From positions 3,833,501-3,897,500 of the forward strand of contig NZ_CP082966.1 of the NCBI RefSeq assembly GCF_019968605.1: a stretch of DNA of 64,000 nt, given 5' to 3'. The notes beneath the pieces were generated by a model. The model searched no databases, was not told the DNA's origin, and saw only the letters and a list, made by a program, of their open reading frames with translations. This stretch comes from Polaribacter litorisediminis. Lineage in GTDB: Bacteria > Bacteroidota > Bacteroidia > Flavobacteriales > Flavobacteriaceae. Below, in pieces: positions 34,063 to 42,349 of the stretch. Position numbers and translations under genes: made by a program. Position 1 is the stretch's first letter. Every line of letters begins with the position of its first letter.

Positions 34063-34272
34063 ATGAAAAAAGTAATACTAAGTCTAGTATTTGCACTAGC
34101 AACAGGAACGAGTTTTATGAATGCAGAAAATAATAAATCAATTTCTTTTGAAATAGATTGTATTCAATTGGCATTTGATATAGATGCAGAAACACCTCTT
34201 ACATATGAGCAATTTGATTCTGTAGTTAGTAATTGTGAAAAAGCAAAATTGAAAAAAGCACCACAGAATTAA
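34063..34272 (+). CDS. Exported cassette peptide 2
   Basis: 69 residues: signal peptide MKKVILSLVFALATG, then a mature part of about 48 residues with two cysteines (FEIDCIQLAF and SNCEKAKLKK). The spacing between the cysteines is similar to peptide 1, but the residues between differ. The leader lacks the AAACCT/AGGTTT hairpin. Cognate GLPGLI gene follows. Confidence 0.7.
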   Translation: MKKVILSLVFALATGTSFMNAENNKSISFEIDCIQLAFDIDAETPLTYEQFDSVVSNCEKAKLKKAPQN

Positions 34273-34277
34273 TATAA

Positions 34278-34308
34278 AGCAGAGAGTAAAAATGTTTTTC
34301 TCCCTGCT
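34278..34308 (+). terminator. Imperfect hairpin between peptide 2 and GLPGLI 2
   Basis: AGCAG and CTGCT close a stem containing AAAAA/TTTTT; several inner bases are unpaired. Weaker than the other four hairpins at this position. Confidence 0.5.
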
Positions 34309-34350
34309 ATTAAATTTTTAAATAAGTAATCATAAATAAAAAAATATATT

Positions 34351-35097
34351 ATGAAAAAGTGTCTTTTACCAATCCCAACATTTATTTTATTTTTTATAGC
34401 ATCACAAATTTATTCGCAAGAGACTTATATAAATGTATATTATAAAAAAGTTAGCACTTTTGTACTGAATAAAAAAAAACAGACGTATGCCAATAAAATA
34501 TTAAAACAGACTCAAGAAGATATGGAGAAGTTAGAATATAAACTAACTTTTAATAATACTACCTCAATATTTAAAGAAGTACCTAAAATGGGTTTAGATG
34601 ATAATTCAACAACAGCTATGTTAAGCAAATCTTTTGGTGATACAGAAGGTATTTTTTACACAGATAGAAAAACGGGAAAGACAATACGTGAACAAGAGTT
34701 TGAATCAGAATTATTTTTAGTTGAACATGAAAAGATGAATGACTGGAAACTTACGCAAGAAACAAAGAAGATTGGCAAATATATATGTTATAAAGCAACG
34801 AGAAAAGATTCATACATAAATAGGTCAGGAGAGAAAAAATATTTTGCTGTAATTGCATGGTACACATTAGAATTACCTTATAATTTTGGGCCAGTAAAAT
34901 ATAATGGTTTGCCAGGTTTAATTTTAGAATTAACTAATAGACAAGCAAAACTATATGTTAGTAAGATTGAATTAAATCCTAAAAAACAAAACAATATTTT
35001 AAAACCTAAAAAAGGTAAAAATGTAAAAAAAATAGAATATGATAATATTGTTAGAGGTTTAGCTAAGAATTTCGATAAGATTTATAAACGTAATTAA
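34351..35097 (+). CDS. GLPGLI-family protein 2 (type A)
   Basis: 248 residues, signal peptide (about 1-23, ending IYSQE). The core is WKLTQETKKIGKYICYKA, AWYTLELPYNFGPVKY and GLPGLILEL, with a Lys-rich C-terminus. N-terminal half divergent from GLPGLI 1, 4, 6 and 8. Its stop is 28 bases before the type B partner, so both are one transcript. Confidence 0.88.
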   Translation: MKKCLLPIPTFILFFIASQIYSQETYINVYYKKVSTFVLNKKKQTYANKILKQTQEDMEKLEYKLTFNNTTSIFKEVPKMGLDDNSTTAMLSKSFGDTEGIFYTDRKTGKTIREQEFESELFLVEHEKMNDWKLTQETKKIGKYICYKATRKDSYINRSGEKKYFAVIAWYTLELPYNFGPVKYNGLPGLILELTNRQAKLYVSKIELNPKKQNNILKPKKGKNVKKIEYDNIVRGLAKNFDKIYKRN

Positions 35098-35125
35098 AAT
35101 TTTGTTTTTAAAAGAAAACATCAAC

Positions 35126-35854
35126 ATGAAAAACTGCTTTTTTATTTTATTATTAATGGTTTCTTTAATTGGATTTAGTCAAAAGATTAGTGGAAAAGTA
35201 ACGTATGCAGTTTCAATGGAATCCTATACAAAAGAGAAAATAGATTCTATAGCTAGAAACTTCAAAACTAAAAACATAAAAATGGATAAATGGATGAGAG
35301 ATATTTTTGAAAATACTCCAGATGTAAAAGCTTTTTTAGAATTCAACAATACTGAAGCTTTATATTTTGTAGAAGATAAGATGCAAAATGATGGTAAACC
35401 AACCTATAACGTAAACAGAACTTCTGCTGGTGGATATGATCAATATTACAAAAACACCAAAACAGGAGAATATTTTAAAGAAAATAGCACTTTTGAAGAA
35501 TTATTACTGATAGAAATTGACACAAAAAAATGGGAAATAACGCAAGAGTCTAAAAAGATAGGAAACTATTTGTGTTATAAAGCCATAGATATTGCCTCTA
35601 CAAATAGAAAAATGAAACCTGTAGTTTGGTTTACACCAGAAATACCTGTCAGTTTTGGACCTCTAAAATATAATGGGTTGCCTGGCTTGGTTCTTTTGGT
35701 AGAAATGTATAAAAGAACAATTAGTGTATCAGAAATAATATTAAATCCAAAAGATGAAATTATCATCAATAAACCAACAAAAGGCGAAAAAATTACTGCT
35801 GAAGAAGCTAGACAAAGAGGAGCTGCTATGTGGAAAAAAATAGAAAAACAATAA
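35126..35854 (+). CDS. GLPGLI-family protein 3 (type B, intact)
   Basis: 242 residues from MKNCFFILLL; an upstream ATG at 35102 would bury the signal peptide (ending GFSQ). Core: WEITQESKKIGNYLCYKA, VWFTPEIPVSFGPLKY, GLPGLVLLVE, and the type B tail ARQRGAAMWKKIEKQ. From about 35215 onward it is nearly base-for-base identical to copy 5 at 37979. It is the only undamaged type B gene in the array and serves as the reference form. Confidence 0.88.
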   Translation: MKNCFFILLLMVSLIGFSQKISGKVTYAVSMESYTKEKIDSIARNFKTKNIKMDKWMRDIFENTPDVKAFLEFNNTEALYFVEDKMQNDGKPTYNVNRTSAGGYDQYYKNTKTGEYFKENSTFEELLLIEIDTKKWEITQESKKIGNYLCYKAIDIASTNRKMKPVVWFTPEIPVSFGPLKYNGLPGLVLLVEMYKRTISVSEIILNPKDEIIINKPTKGEKITAEEARQRGAAMWKKIEKQ

Positions 35855-35864
35855 GTTATCATTT

Positions 35865-35984
35865 ATGAAAAAGAAACTCCTATTTATTTTTGTACTTACT
35901 ATTTTGTGTTTTAGTTATTCCCCAAAAGTAACTTTAACAGGTTTTGTAAAAGACAGCTTACAAAACACAAAGATGTTTCAATAA
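35865..35984 (+). pseudogene. Receptor N-terminal fragment 1
   Basis: 39 codons, MKKKLLFIFVLTILCFSYS onward, matching the start of the full receptor at 43819. A deletion of about 36 bases within the first strand of the regulatory domain shifts the frame, giving ...SLQNTKMFQ and a stop. Two further copies (38717 and 41571) carry the same deletion. Confidence 0.85.
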
Positions 35985-36092
35985 AATGAGCAATTTTTAA
36001 AGCTAAAAATAAATAATTTTGTTGTCAAGAAAAGAAAAAAACCGATTACAAGAAAATTCATTGTAGAAAAGAATACAATTTGATTCTTAAAA

Positions 36093-36371
36093 CTAATTTT
36101 TCTTAAAACCTTTAAAATCTTTTAGGTTTATATCAAAAATTTTTAAGATAAATAAAAACCACTGTGCATCTAACTTGATATGTCCGTTTTCTAATTTTGA
36201 ATACGCATTATCGCTTAAACCAAGTCTTTTTCCTACTTGATATTGGGTTATACCTTTTTCCTTTCTAATTGAAATTAGATTTTTTAAAATAGCTTCATAT
36301 TCGTCTTTTACAAAGTAAGTAAAGAAGTCTTTCTTTTTCAAAAAAACAAAAGTAGTACATATTTTCAACAT
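36093..36371 (-). CDS. XRE-family regulator 2 of the array
   Basis: About 92 residues from MLKICTTF at 36371 (a longer frame to 36383 adds MEHF, encoded by the palindrome). Helix-turn-helix ISIRKEKGITQYQVGKRLGLSDNAYSKLENGH. The C-terminal KDF units are reduced to ...LKDFKGFKKN. A TTG codon at 36341 follows a TACTTTTG box, as in copy 1. Confidence 0.85.
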   Translation of the reverse strand: MLKICTTFVFLKKKDFFTYFVKDEYEAILKNLISIRKEKGITQYQVGKRLGLSDNAYSKLENGHIKLDAQWFLFILKIFDINLKDFKGFKKN

Positions 36372-36379
36372 AAAATGTT

Positions 36380-36449
36380 CCATTTACGCTTCATGGTTTA
36401 TGGGGATATTTTTGTGTTTTTCTCCCCCAAAACCATGAAGCGTAAATGG
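36380..36449. mobile_element. 70-bp palindromic insertion, copy 1
   Basis: Perfect 20-bp arms 36380-36399 and 36430-36449 (CCATTTACGCTTCATGGTTT and its complement) plus TGGGG/CCCCA inside. Also present at 39244 and 42116, absent from the first unit, where AACATAAAATG runs straight into GAAATCGATTTG. Confidence 0.75.
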
Positions 36450-36613
36450 AAAGCTATTTGTTTTTTTAAACCAATAAAGTTTCTGAAATTTGGAAAACTG
36501 AAATTGTTGAAAACTAAAAGATTAACAAAAAGTACATATAAGCTATAAGAGAAGTCTCTTTTTTTAAAGATTGATTTGAAAAGTTAGTAAGAAATATAAT
36601 TTTAGAGAAAAGT

Positions 36614-36733
36614 AAAAAAACCTCCGCTTGCGGAATTAAGAAATATAAAAATTACCAAATAAATGTATTACCTAAAACAAATGCTTATGTAAATAAACAG
36701 ATACCCGATAAATTCGAGCACAAGCAGAGGAAG
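36614..36733 (-). ncRNA. Candidate small RNA, copy 3
   Basis: Box TATTTTTG (36746-36739), 8-base gap, closing arms CCTCTGCTTG/CAAGCGGAGG, seven T. The inner hairpin has one mismatch (CTCGA opposite CCCGA region). Same orientation and place as copy 1. Confidence 0.6.
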
Positions 36734-36839
36734 TTTTGCAAAAATACCACTTTTTCTACCAATTTTTTAGAGAATTTTAATTTGGTTTATTCAACTAAAA
36801 ACTCAATAAAAATATTTAAATAAATTAGATTTTTACAAA

Positions 36840-37049
36840 ATGAAAAAAGTAATACTAAGTCTAGTATTTGCACTAGCAACAGGAAGTATGATGAATGCTA
36901 GTACTAATGTTAAACAAACAGTAGCAAATGAAATCGAGGTAGCAGGAGATTGTATGGATAATGTATATGATATTATTAGTCAGCCAAAATATGATGATAT
37001 ATCAGTAGAGGCTATACAATGGTTAATGTACTGGATGTGTGAAGCTTAA
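36840..37049 (+). CDS. Exported cassette peptide 3
   Basis: 69 residues: MKKVILSLVFALATG signal peptide, then about 50 acidic residues with two cysteines (VAGDCMDNV and LMYWMCEA) and a Trp/Met-rich second helix. It shares the type II leader with peptide 2. No family recognised. Confidence 0.7.
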   Translation: MKKVILSLVFALATGSMMNASTNVKQTVANEIEVAGDCMDNVYDIISQPKYDDISVEAIQWLMYWMCEA

Positions 37050-37060
37050 TGTTTAATATG

Positions 37061-37093
37061 TTTTCTAGGGTTTAATTTATAAACCCTAGAAAA
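37061..37093 (+). terminator. Hairpin between peptide 3 and GLPGLI 4
   Basis: 14-bp arms TTTTCTAGGGTTTA (37061-37074) and TAAACCCTAGAAAA (37080-37093). Sequence unrelated to the equivalents in other cassettes. Confidence 0.75.
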
Positions 37094-37109
37094 TTTAAAT
37101 CTAATAAAA

Positions 37110-37877
37110 ATGAAAATTAAATATATTTTAAATGTAATAATAATAATAATCTCCTGTATAACAGAAATTAAATGTCAAGAGATAGATGGAATGGTAATCT
37201 ATTCTACTTATAGAAATGAAAGTGACAGAGAAGAAAATAAGAAAATAACTAAAAGTTTAAATTTATTTAATGATAGAATTGAAAAGGAAATAAAAAAATT
37301 GAAATTGTCGCTTATTTTTTCAAGGAACGAATCTAGTTTTACTTGTATTGAGCCAATGCATATAAATCAAGCTGAAAAAAGAATGCATTTTATGGCAAGA
37401 ATACTTCAAAAAGTATATCCTCATTATTTTACAAAAGAAAATCAATATTTTGAAGAAAAAGATTTAGGAGGTGAACTTTTCTTAATTAAAAGAAATATTG
37501 ATATAAGTGACTGGAAATTAGTAAATGAAAAGAAGAAAATAGGGGGCTATATTTGTTATAAAGCTATCCGAAATCATAGTTTTGTTGCTGCTGACGGAAA
37601 TAATAAAATCAGTAAACAAATCGTTTGGTACACATTAGAAATACCAATACATTTTGGACCTAAAAATTTCGTTGGTTTTCCTGGATTGGTTTTAAAAGTT
37701 GTAGATGGTAATTTAGTTTACGAAGTTAGTAAAATAGTTTTAAACCCTAAAGAAAGAGTTATAGTTAAACAACCATCAAAAAAAGGTAAAGAAATCAGTG
37801 AAAAAGCATATAATGAAATTTTAGAAGGATCATCTACCAATATAAGAAGAGAAATCAAGAAGAGGAAAAAAAGCTAA
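37110..37877 (+). CDS. GLPGLI-family protein 4 (type A)
   Basis: 255 residues with a signal-like hydrophobic start (ending EIKCQE). Core: WKLVNEKKKIGGYICYKA, VWYTLEIPIHFGPKNF and GFPGLVLKVV, where Leu of the family motif is replaced by Phe. Very basic C-terminus. Divergent N-terminal half. A type B gene follows after 101 bases. Confidence 0.86.
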   Translation: MKIKYILNVIIIIISCITEIKCQEIDGMVIYSTYRNESDREENKKITKSLNLFNDRIEKEIKKLKLSLIFSRNESSFTCIEPMHINQAEKRMHFMARILQKVYPHYFTKENQYFEEKDLGGELFLIKRNIDISDWKLVNEKKKIGGYICYKAIRNHSFVAADGNNKISKQIVWYTLEIPIHFGPKNFVGFPGLVLKVVDGNLVYEVSKIVLNPKERVIVKQPSKKGKEISEKAYNEILEGSSTNIRREIKKRKKS

Positions 37878-37978
37878 AAAAAAGTGTTTTTGGGAATTAA
37901 GATTACCATAAATATAATTATTGAAACTATTAAAAATTTTCATCGTTTTATAAGTAGCTATAATCAAAAAAAACAGCT

Positions 37979-38695
37979 ATGAAATTTATTCTTCTATGTA
38001 TTTTATCATGTTGTTCGCCAACGGTTCTTTCTCAACAATTAAGTGGTAAAGTAACCTATATAGTTTCTATGGAATCCTATACAAAAGAGAAAATAGATTC
38101 TATAGCTAGAAACTTCAAAACTAAAAACATAAAAATGTATAAATGGATGAGAGATATTTTTGAAAATACTCCAGATGTAAAAGCTTTTTTAGAGTTCAAC
38201 AATACTGAAGCTTTATATTTTGTAGAAGATAAGATGCAAAATGATGGTAAACCAACCTATAACGTAAACAGAACTTCTGCTGGTGGATATGATCAATATT
38301 ACAAAAACACCAAAACAGGAGAATATTTTAAAGAAAATAGCACTTTTGAAGAATTATTACTGATAGAAATTGACACAAAAAAATGGGAAATAACGCAAGA
38401 GTCTAAAAAGATAGGAAACTATTTGTGTTATAAAGCCATAGATATTGCCTCTACAAATAGAAAAATGAAACCTGTAGTTTGGTTTACACCAGAAATACCT
38501 GTCAGTTTTGGACCTCTAAAATATAATGGGTTGCCTGGCTTGGTTCTTTTGGTAGAAATGTATAAAAGAACAATTAGTGTATCAGAAATAATATTAAATC
38601 CAAAAGATGAAATTATCATCAATAAACCAACAAAAGGCGAAAAAATTACTGCTGAAGAAGCTAGACAAAGAGGAGCTGCTATGTGGAAAAAATAG
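37979..38695 (+). CDS. GLPGLI-family protein 5 (type B, 3' frameshift)
   Basis: 238 residues. The signal peptide (MKFILLCILSCCSPTVLSQQ) is unlike copy 3, but from about residue 29 the DNA is nearly identical to copy 3, with only D-to-Y and silent changes. The A7 tract after ATGTGG is A6 here (38687-38692), so the protein stops at MWKK and loses IEKQ. The effect is probably small. The sharp switch from divergent to identical sequence indicates gene conversion. Confidence 0.86.
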   Translation: MKFILLCILSCCSPTVLSQQLSGKVTYIVSMESYTKEKIDSIARNFKTKNIKMYKWMRDIFENTPDVKAFLEFNNTEALYFVEDKMQNDGKPTYNVNRTSAGGYDQYYKNTKTGEYFKENSTFEELLLIEIDTKKWEITQESKKIGNYLCYKAIDIASTNRKMKPVVWFTPEIPVSFGPLKYNGLPGLVLLVEMYKRTISVSEIILNPKDEIIINKPTKGEKITAEEARQRGAAMWKK

Positions 38696-38716
38696 AAAAA
38701 CAATAAGTTATCATTT

Positions 38717-38836
38717 ATGAAAAAGAAACTCCTATTTATTTTTGTACTTACTATTTTGTGTTTTAGTTATTCCCCAAAAGTAACTTTAACAGGTTTTGTA
38801 AAAGACAGCTTACAAAACACAAAGATGTTTCAATAA
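38717..38836 (+). pseudogene. Receptor N-terminal fragment 2
   Basis: Identical to the fragment at 35865, with the same internal deletion and TAA. Confidence 0.85.
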
Positions 38837-38944
38837 AATGAGCAATTTTTAAAGCTAAAAATAAATAATTTTGTTGTCAAGAAAAGAAAAAAACCTATAA
38901 CAAGAAAATTCATTGTATAAAAGAATACAATATGATTCTTAAAA

Positions 38945-39235
38945 CTAATTTTTCTTAAAATCTTTAAAATCTTTAAAAAAATCTTTTAGGTTTATATCAA
39001 AAAGTCTTAAGATAAATATAAGACGCTGTACATCTAACTTTATATGTCCATTTTCTAATTTTGAATAGGCATTATCGCTTAAACCAAGTCTTTCTCCTAC
39101 TTCATATTGGGTTAAACCTTTTTCTTTTCTAATTGAAATTAGATTTTTTAAAATAGCTTCATATTCGTCTTTTACAAAGTAAGTAAAGTAGTCTTTCTTT
39201 TTCATAAAAACAAAAGTAGTACATATTTTCAACAT
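38945..39235 (-). CDS. XRE-family regulator 3 of the array
   Basis: About 96 residues from MLKICTTF at 39235; a second ATG at 39205 (MKKKDYFTYF) lies directly after a TACTTTTG box and may be the real, possibly leaderless, start. Helix-turn-helix as in copy 1 (LTQYEVGERLGLSDNAYSKLENGH). Tail FFKDFKDFKKN. Almost identical to copy 4. Confidence 0.85.
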   Translation of the reverse strand: MLKICTTFVFMKKKDYFTYFVKDEYEAILKNLISIRKEKGLTQYEVGERLGLSDNAYSKLENGHIKLDVQRLIFILRLFDINLKDFFKDFKDFKKN

Positions 39236-39243
39236 ATAATGTT

Positions 39244-39313
39244 CCATTTACGCTTCATGGTTTATGGGGATATTTTTGTGTTTTTCTCCCCCTAAACCAT
39301 GAAGCGTAAATGG
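39244..39313. mobile_element. 70-bp palindromic insertion, copy 2
   Basis: Arms 39244-39263 and 39294-39313, extended to 21 bp by a T where copy 1 has A. Same position relative to the XRE gene as the copies at 36380 and 42116. Confidence 0.75.
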
Positions 39314-39479
39314 AAAGCTATTTGTTTTTTTAAACCAAAAAAGTTTCTGAAATTTGGAAAACTAAAATAGTATAAAACTAAAAGATTAACAGAAAGTATA
39401 TATTCTCTATAAGAGAAGTCTCTTTTTTTTTTAAGATAAATTTGAAAAATTAGTAAGAAATATAATTTTAGAGAAAAGT

Positions 39480-39600
39480 AAAAAAACCTCCGCTTGCGGA
39501 ATTAAGAAATATAAAAATCTTGCAAATAAATGTATCACCTAAAACAAATGCTTATGTAAATAAACAGATACCCGATAAATTCGAGCACAAGCAGAGGAAG
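39480..39600 (-). ncRNA. Candidate small RNA, copy 4
   Basis: Box TATTTTTG (39613-39606), 8-base gap, the same closing arms and seven T. The inner hairpin has the same single mismatch as copy 3; the middle has CTTGCA where others have TTACCA on the plus strand. Confidence 0.6.
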
Positions 39601-39722
39601 TATTGCAAAAATACCACTTTTTCTACCAATTTTTTAGAGAATTTTAATTTGGTGTACACAACTAAAAACTCGAAAAATAATTAATAAATAAACCTAAATA
39701 ATAGGTTTTAAATTTTAGAAAA

Positions 39723-39989
39723 ATGAAAAAAGTAATTTTAAGTTTAGTATTTGTGCTAGCAACAGGAACAATGATGAATGCGAATACTTCTAACGAAGAA
39801 ATAGCTACACCAACAACAGAAACTATTGAAGTAGTTGAAGATTTTGGATGTAGGGGTGAATGTAATGCTGACGCAAGAGCAGGAGCTTTGGCATTTGCAA
39901 CAGATCATGAAGACAGAAGTTCTGAAGGAGAATTATATGGTCTTTGGGAATTATTTTATACTACATGTGTTGATGCACGTGGATGTTAG
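39723..39989 (+). CDS. Exported cassette peptide 4
   Basis: 88 residues. After the shared signal peptide, about 68 acidic residues hold four cysteines as CRGEC (CX3C) and CVDARGC (CX5C), separated by a long, probably helical stretch. This suggests a helical hairpin tied by two disulfides. It has the type I leader with an AAACCT/AGGTTT hairpin. Closest in pattern to peptide 5. Confidence 0.72.
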   Translation: MKKVILSLVFVLATGTMMNANTSNEEIATPTTETIEVVEDFGCRGECNADARAGALAFATDHEDRSSEGELYGLWELFYTTCVDARGC

Positions 39990-39999
39990 AAATAAAATT

Positions 40000-40028
40000 A
40001 ATGACTAGAGTTTTACTCTAGTCATTTT
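40000..40028 (+). terminator. Hairpin between peptide 4 and GLPGLI 6
   Basis: 12-bp arms AATGACTAGAGT (40000-40011) and ACTCTAGTCATT (40015-40026), 3-base loop, then TT. Unrelated in sequence to the other cassette hairpins. Confidence 0.75.
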
Positions 40029-40042
40029 AAGCTTTAAAAAAC

Positions 40043-40768
40043 ATGAAAAAATTAAACATAGTTATTTTATTATTAATTTGTTTTTCCAACATAAACTTAA
40101 GTTCACAAAAAAACAGTTCAGGAATTGTTTATTATGAATCTAAAATTAACGGTAAAGAATTAGATAAATATTTAACAACTAAAAGAAAAAATATAAATAG
40201 AAAAGGAGTTAAAGAATCTTTAGATAAAGTGTTTTTAAATACAACTACTATAAAATCTAAATTAAAATTTTTCGATTATAAAGGAATTTTTAAAGTTACT
40301 GAAAAACTAAATTTAGAAAAAAATGAATTAGCTCAAAAGGTTTTAAAAACTGTTAGTGGAGGTTCAAATACATACTATTACAATGAAATAGATAAAATAT
40401 ACTTGATAAAGGAATGTATCATTGGCGAGTGTTTTATTTTTGACAATAAGTATTTAGAATGGCAACTTACCCAAGAAACAAGAACTATAAATGGTTATGT
40501 ATCATACAAAGCTACAAGAAGTAATGGTAAAGTAATTGCTTGGTACACACCAAGTATTCCAATAAGTTTTGGTCCAAAAGGAGAATATGGTTTGCCAGGT
40601 TTAATTTTAGAACTAGAGGTAGGGAAAATTATATTTAAGGCAACTAAAATTGTACTAAACCCAAAAGAAGAAATTAAAGTAGAAGAACCGACTGGTGGCA
40701 AACGAGTTTCTTATGAAGAATATGCAAAAGAAATAAAAAAAGCTAAAAAAAGTGTATTTGGTAATTAG
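40043..40768 (+). CDS. GLPGLI-family protein 6 (type A)
   Basis: 241 residues, signal peptide (about 1-22, ending LSSQK). Core: WQLTQETRTINGYVSYKA, where the usual Cys of YxCYKA is Ser, then AWYTPSIPISFGPKGEY and GLPGLILELE. A pair of cysteines (KECIIGECFI) lies just before the core, shared only with copy 8 (ECRVLGKCFL). Interestingly, copies 6 and 8 accompany the four-cysteine peptides 4 and 5. Confidence 0.87.
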   Translation: MKKLNIVILLLICFSNINLSSQKNSSGIVYYESKINGKELDKYLTTKRKNINRKGVKESLDKVFLNTTTIKSKLKFFDYKGIFKVTEKLNLEKNELAQKVLKTVSGGSNTYYYNEIDKIYLIKECIIGECFIFDNKYLEWQLTQETRTINGYVSYKATRSNGKVIAWYTPSIPISFGPKGEYGLPGLILELEVGKIIFKATKIVLNPKEEIKVEEPTGGKRVSYEEYAKEIKKAKKSVFGN

Positions 40769-40838
40769 ATTTATTTTTTAAAAACACTCTTTTTGAAACT
40801 TAACTTTTTTTAATTCGTTATTAAAAGAAAACATTGTT

Positions 40839-41560
40839 ATGAAAAAGCTTTTATTTTTTTTACTCTTTTTATTTTCTATGCTTAGTTTTTCACAAAAAAC
40901 AATTGGCAAAATAACTTATGTGGTTTCTACAACGCCAATATCTGATAAAAAAATAGACTCTATCTCTAAAAAAAGTAAGGTAAAAAACTTAAAAATGAAC
41001 TCTTGGATGAAAAGTGTTTTAAAAAACATGCCAGATGTAAATGCATATTTAGAATTTAACAATCTAGAGTCTATTTACTATGTAGAAGATAAAATGAATA
41101 ATGATGGCAAACCAACTTTAAATATGAATAGAACTTTTGCAGGAGGAGACAACAGATATTATAAGAATATTAAAACAAAAGAATTTTATCATGAAAGTGA
41201 TGTTTTTGATGAACTTTCATTAATAGACATCCCTAAGAAAGAATGGAAAATAACACAAGAATCTAAAGTAATTGGTGGTTACGTATGTTATAAAGCAGTA
41301 GATTTAAGTTATAAAAAAATAGTACTTATGCTTGGTTTACACCTCAAATACCTGTCAGTTTTGGACCTCTAAAATATAATGGGTTGCCTGGCTTGGTTCT
41401 TTTGGTAGAAATGTATAAAAGAACAATTAGTGTATCAGAAATAATATTAAATCCAAAAGATGAAATTATCATCAATAAACCAACAAAAGGCGAAAAAATT
41501 ACTGCTGAAGAAGCTAGACAAAGAGGAGCTGCTATGTGGAAAAAAACAGAAAAACAATAA
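40839..41560 (+). pseudogene. GLPGLI-family gene 7 (type B), frameshifted
   Basis: The frame from MKKLLFFLLF ends after 177 codons at 41372. A one-base loss in an A-tract (A7 at 41313-41319, A8 expected) shifts it; in the restored frame YAWFTPQIPVSFGPLKY, GLPGLVLLVE and ...MWKKTEKQ follow to 41560. The first about 500 bases are diverged from copies 3 and 5, the rest is nearly identical. The conserved core is lost unless slippage restores the frame. Confidence 0.85.
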
Positions 41561-41570
41561 GTTATCATTT

Positions 41571-41690
41571 ATGAAAAAGAAACTCCTATTTATTTTTGTA
41601 CTTACTATTTTGTGTTTTAGTTATTCCCCAAAAGTAACCTTATCAGGTTTTGTAAAAGACAGCTTACAAAACACAAAGATGTTTCAATAA
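41571..41690 (+). pseudogene. Receptor N-terminal fragment 3
   Basis: As at 35865 and 38717, with two or so base changes (TLSGF for TLTGF) and the same deletion. Confidence 0.85.
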
Positions 41691-41798
41691 AATGAGCAAT
41701 TTTTAAAGCTAAAAATAAATAATTTTGTTGTCAAGAAAAGAAAAAAACCTATAACAAGAAAATTCATTGTAGAAAAGAATACAATTTGATTCTTAAAA

Positions 41799-42107
41799 CT
41801 AATTTTTCTTAAAATCTTTAAAATCTTTAAAATCTTTAAAATCTTTAAAAAAATCTTTTAGGTTTATATCAAAAAGTCTTAAGATAAATATAAGACGCTG
41901 TACATCTAACTTTATATGTCCATTTTCTAATTTTGAATAGGCATTATCGCTTAAACCAAGTCTTTCTCCTACTTCATATTGGGTTAAACCTTTTTCTTTT
42001 CTAATTGAAATTAGATTTTTTAAAATAGCTTCATATTCGTCTTTTACAAAGTAAGTAAAGTAGTCTTTCTTTTTCATAAAAACAAAAGTAGTACATATTT
42101 TCAACAT
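41799..42107 (-). CDS. XRE-family regulator 4 of the array
   Basis: About 102 residues from MLKICTTF at 42107, alternative ATG at 42077 after a TACTTTTG box. Identical to copy 3 except for extra nine-base repeats that lengthen the tail to KDFKDFKDFKDFKKN. Same helix-turn-helix. Confidence 0.85.
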   Translation of the reverse strand: MLKICTTFVFMKKKDYFTYFVKDEYEAILKNLISIRKEKGLTQYEVGERLGLSDNAYSKLENGHIKLDVQRLIFILRLFDINLKDFFKDFKDFKDFKDFKKN

Positions 42108-42115
42108 ATAATGTT

Positions 42116-42185
42116 CCATTTACGCTTCATGGTTTATGGGGATATTTTTGTGTTTTTCTCCCCCTAAACCATGAAGCGTAAATGG
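42116..42185. mobile_element. 70-bp palindromic insertion, copy 3
   Basis: Arms 42116-42135 and 42166-42185, identical to the copy at 39244. Confidence 0.75.
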
Positions 42186-42349
42186 AAAGCTATTTGTTTT
42201 TTTAAACCAAAAAAGTTTCTCAAATTTGAAAAACTGAAATTGTTGAAAATTAAAAAATTAACAAAAAGTACATATTCTCTATAAGAGAAGTCTCTTTTTT
42301 TAAAGATTGATTTGAAAAGTTAGTAAGAAATATAATTTTAGAGAAAAGT

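Noticed and set aside
35575-41568. Minus-strand open frames repeated in three units opposite type B GLPGLI genes
   Set aside because: They recur only because the DNA itself is duplicated; the plus strand carries the GLPGLI core.
41460-41690. A 76-codon frame ending in the third receptor fragment
   Set aside because: Its first 37 codons are the GLPGLI 7 gene read in another frame; only 41571-41690 corresponds to receptor sequence.
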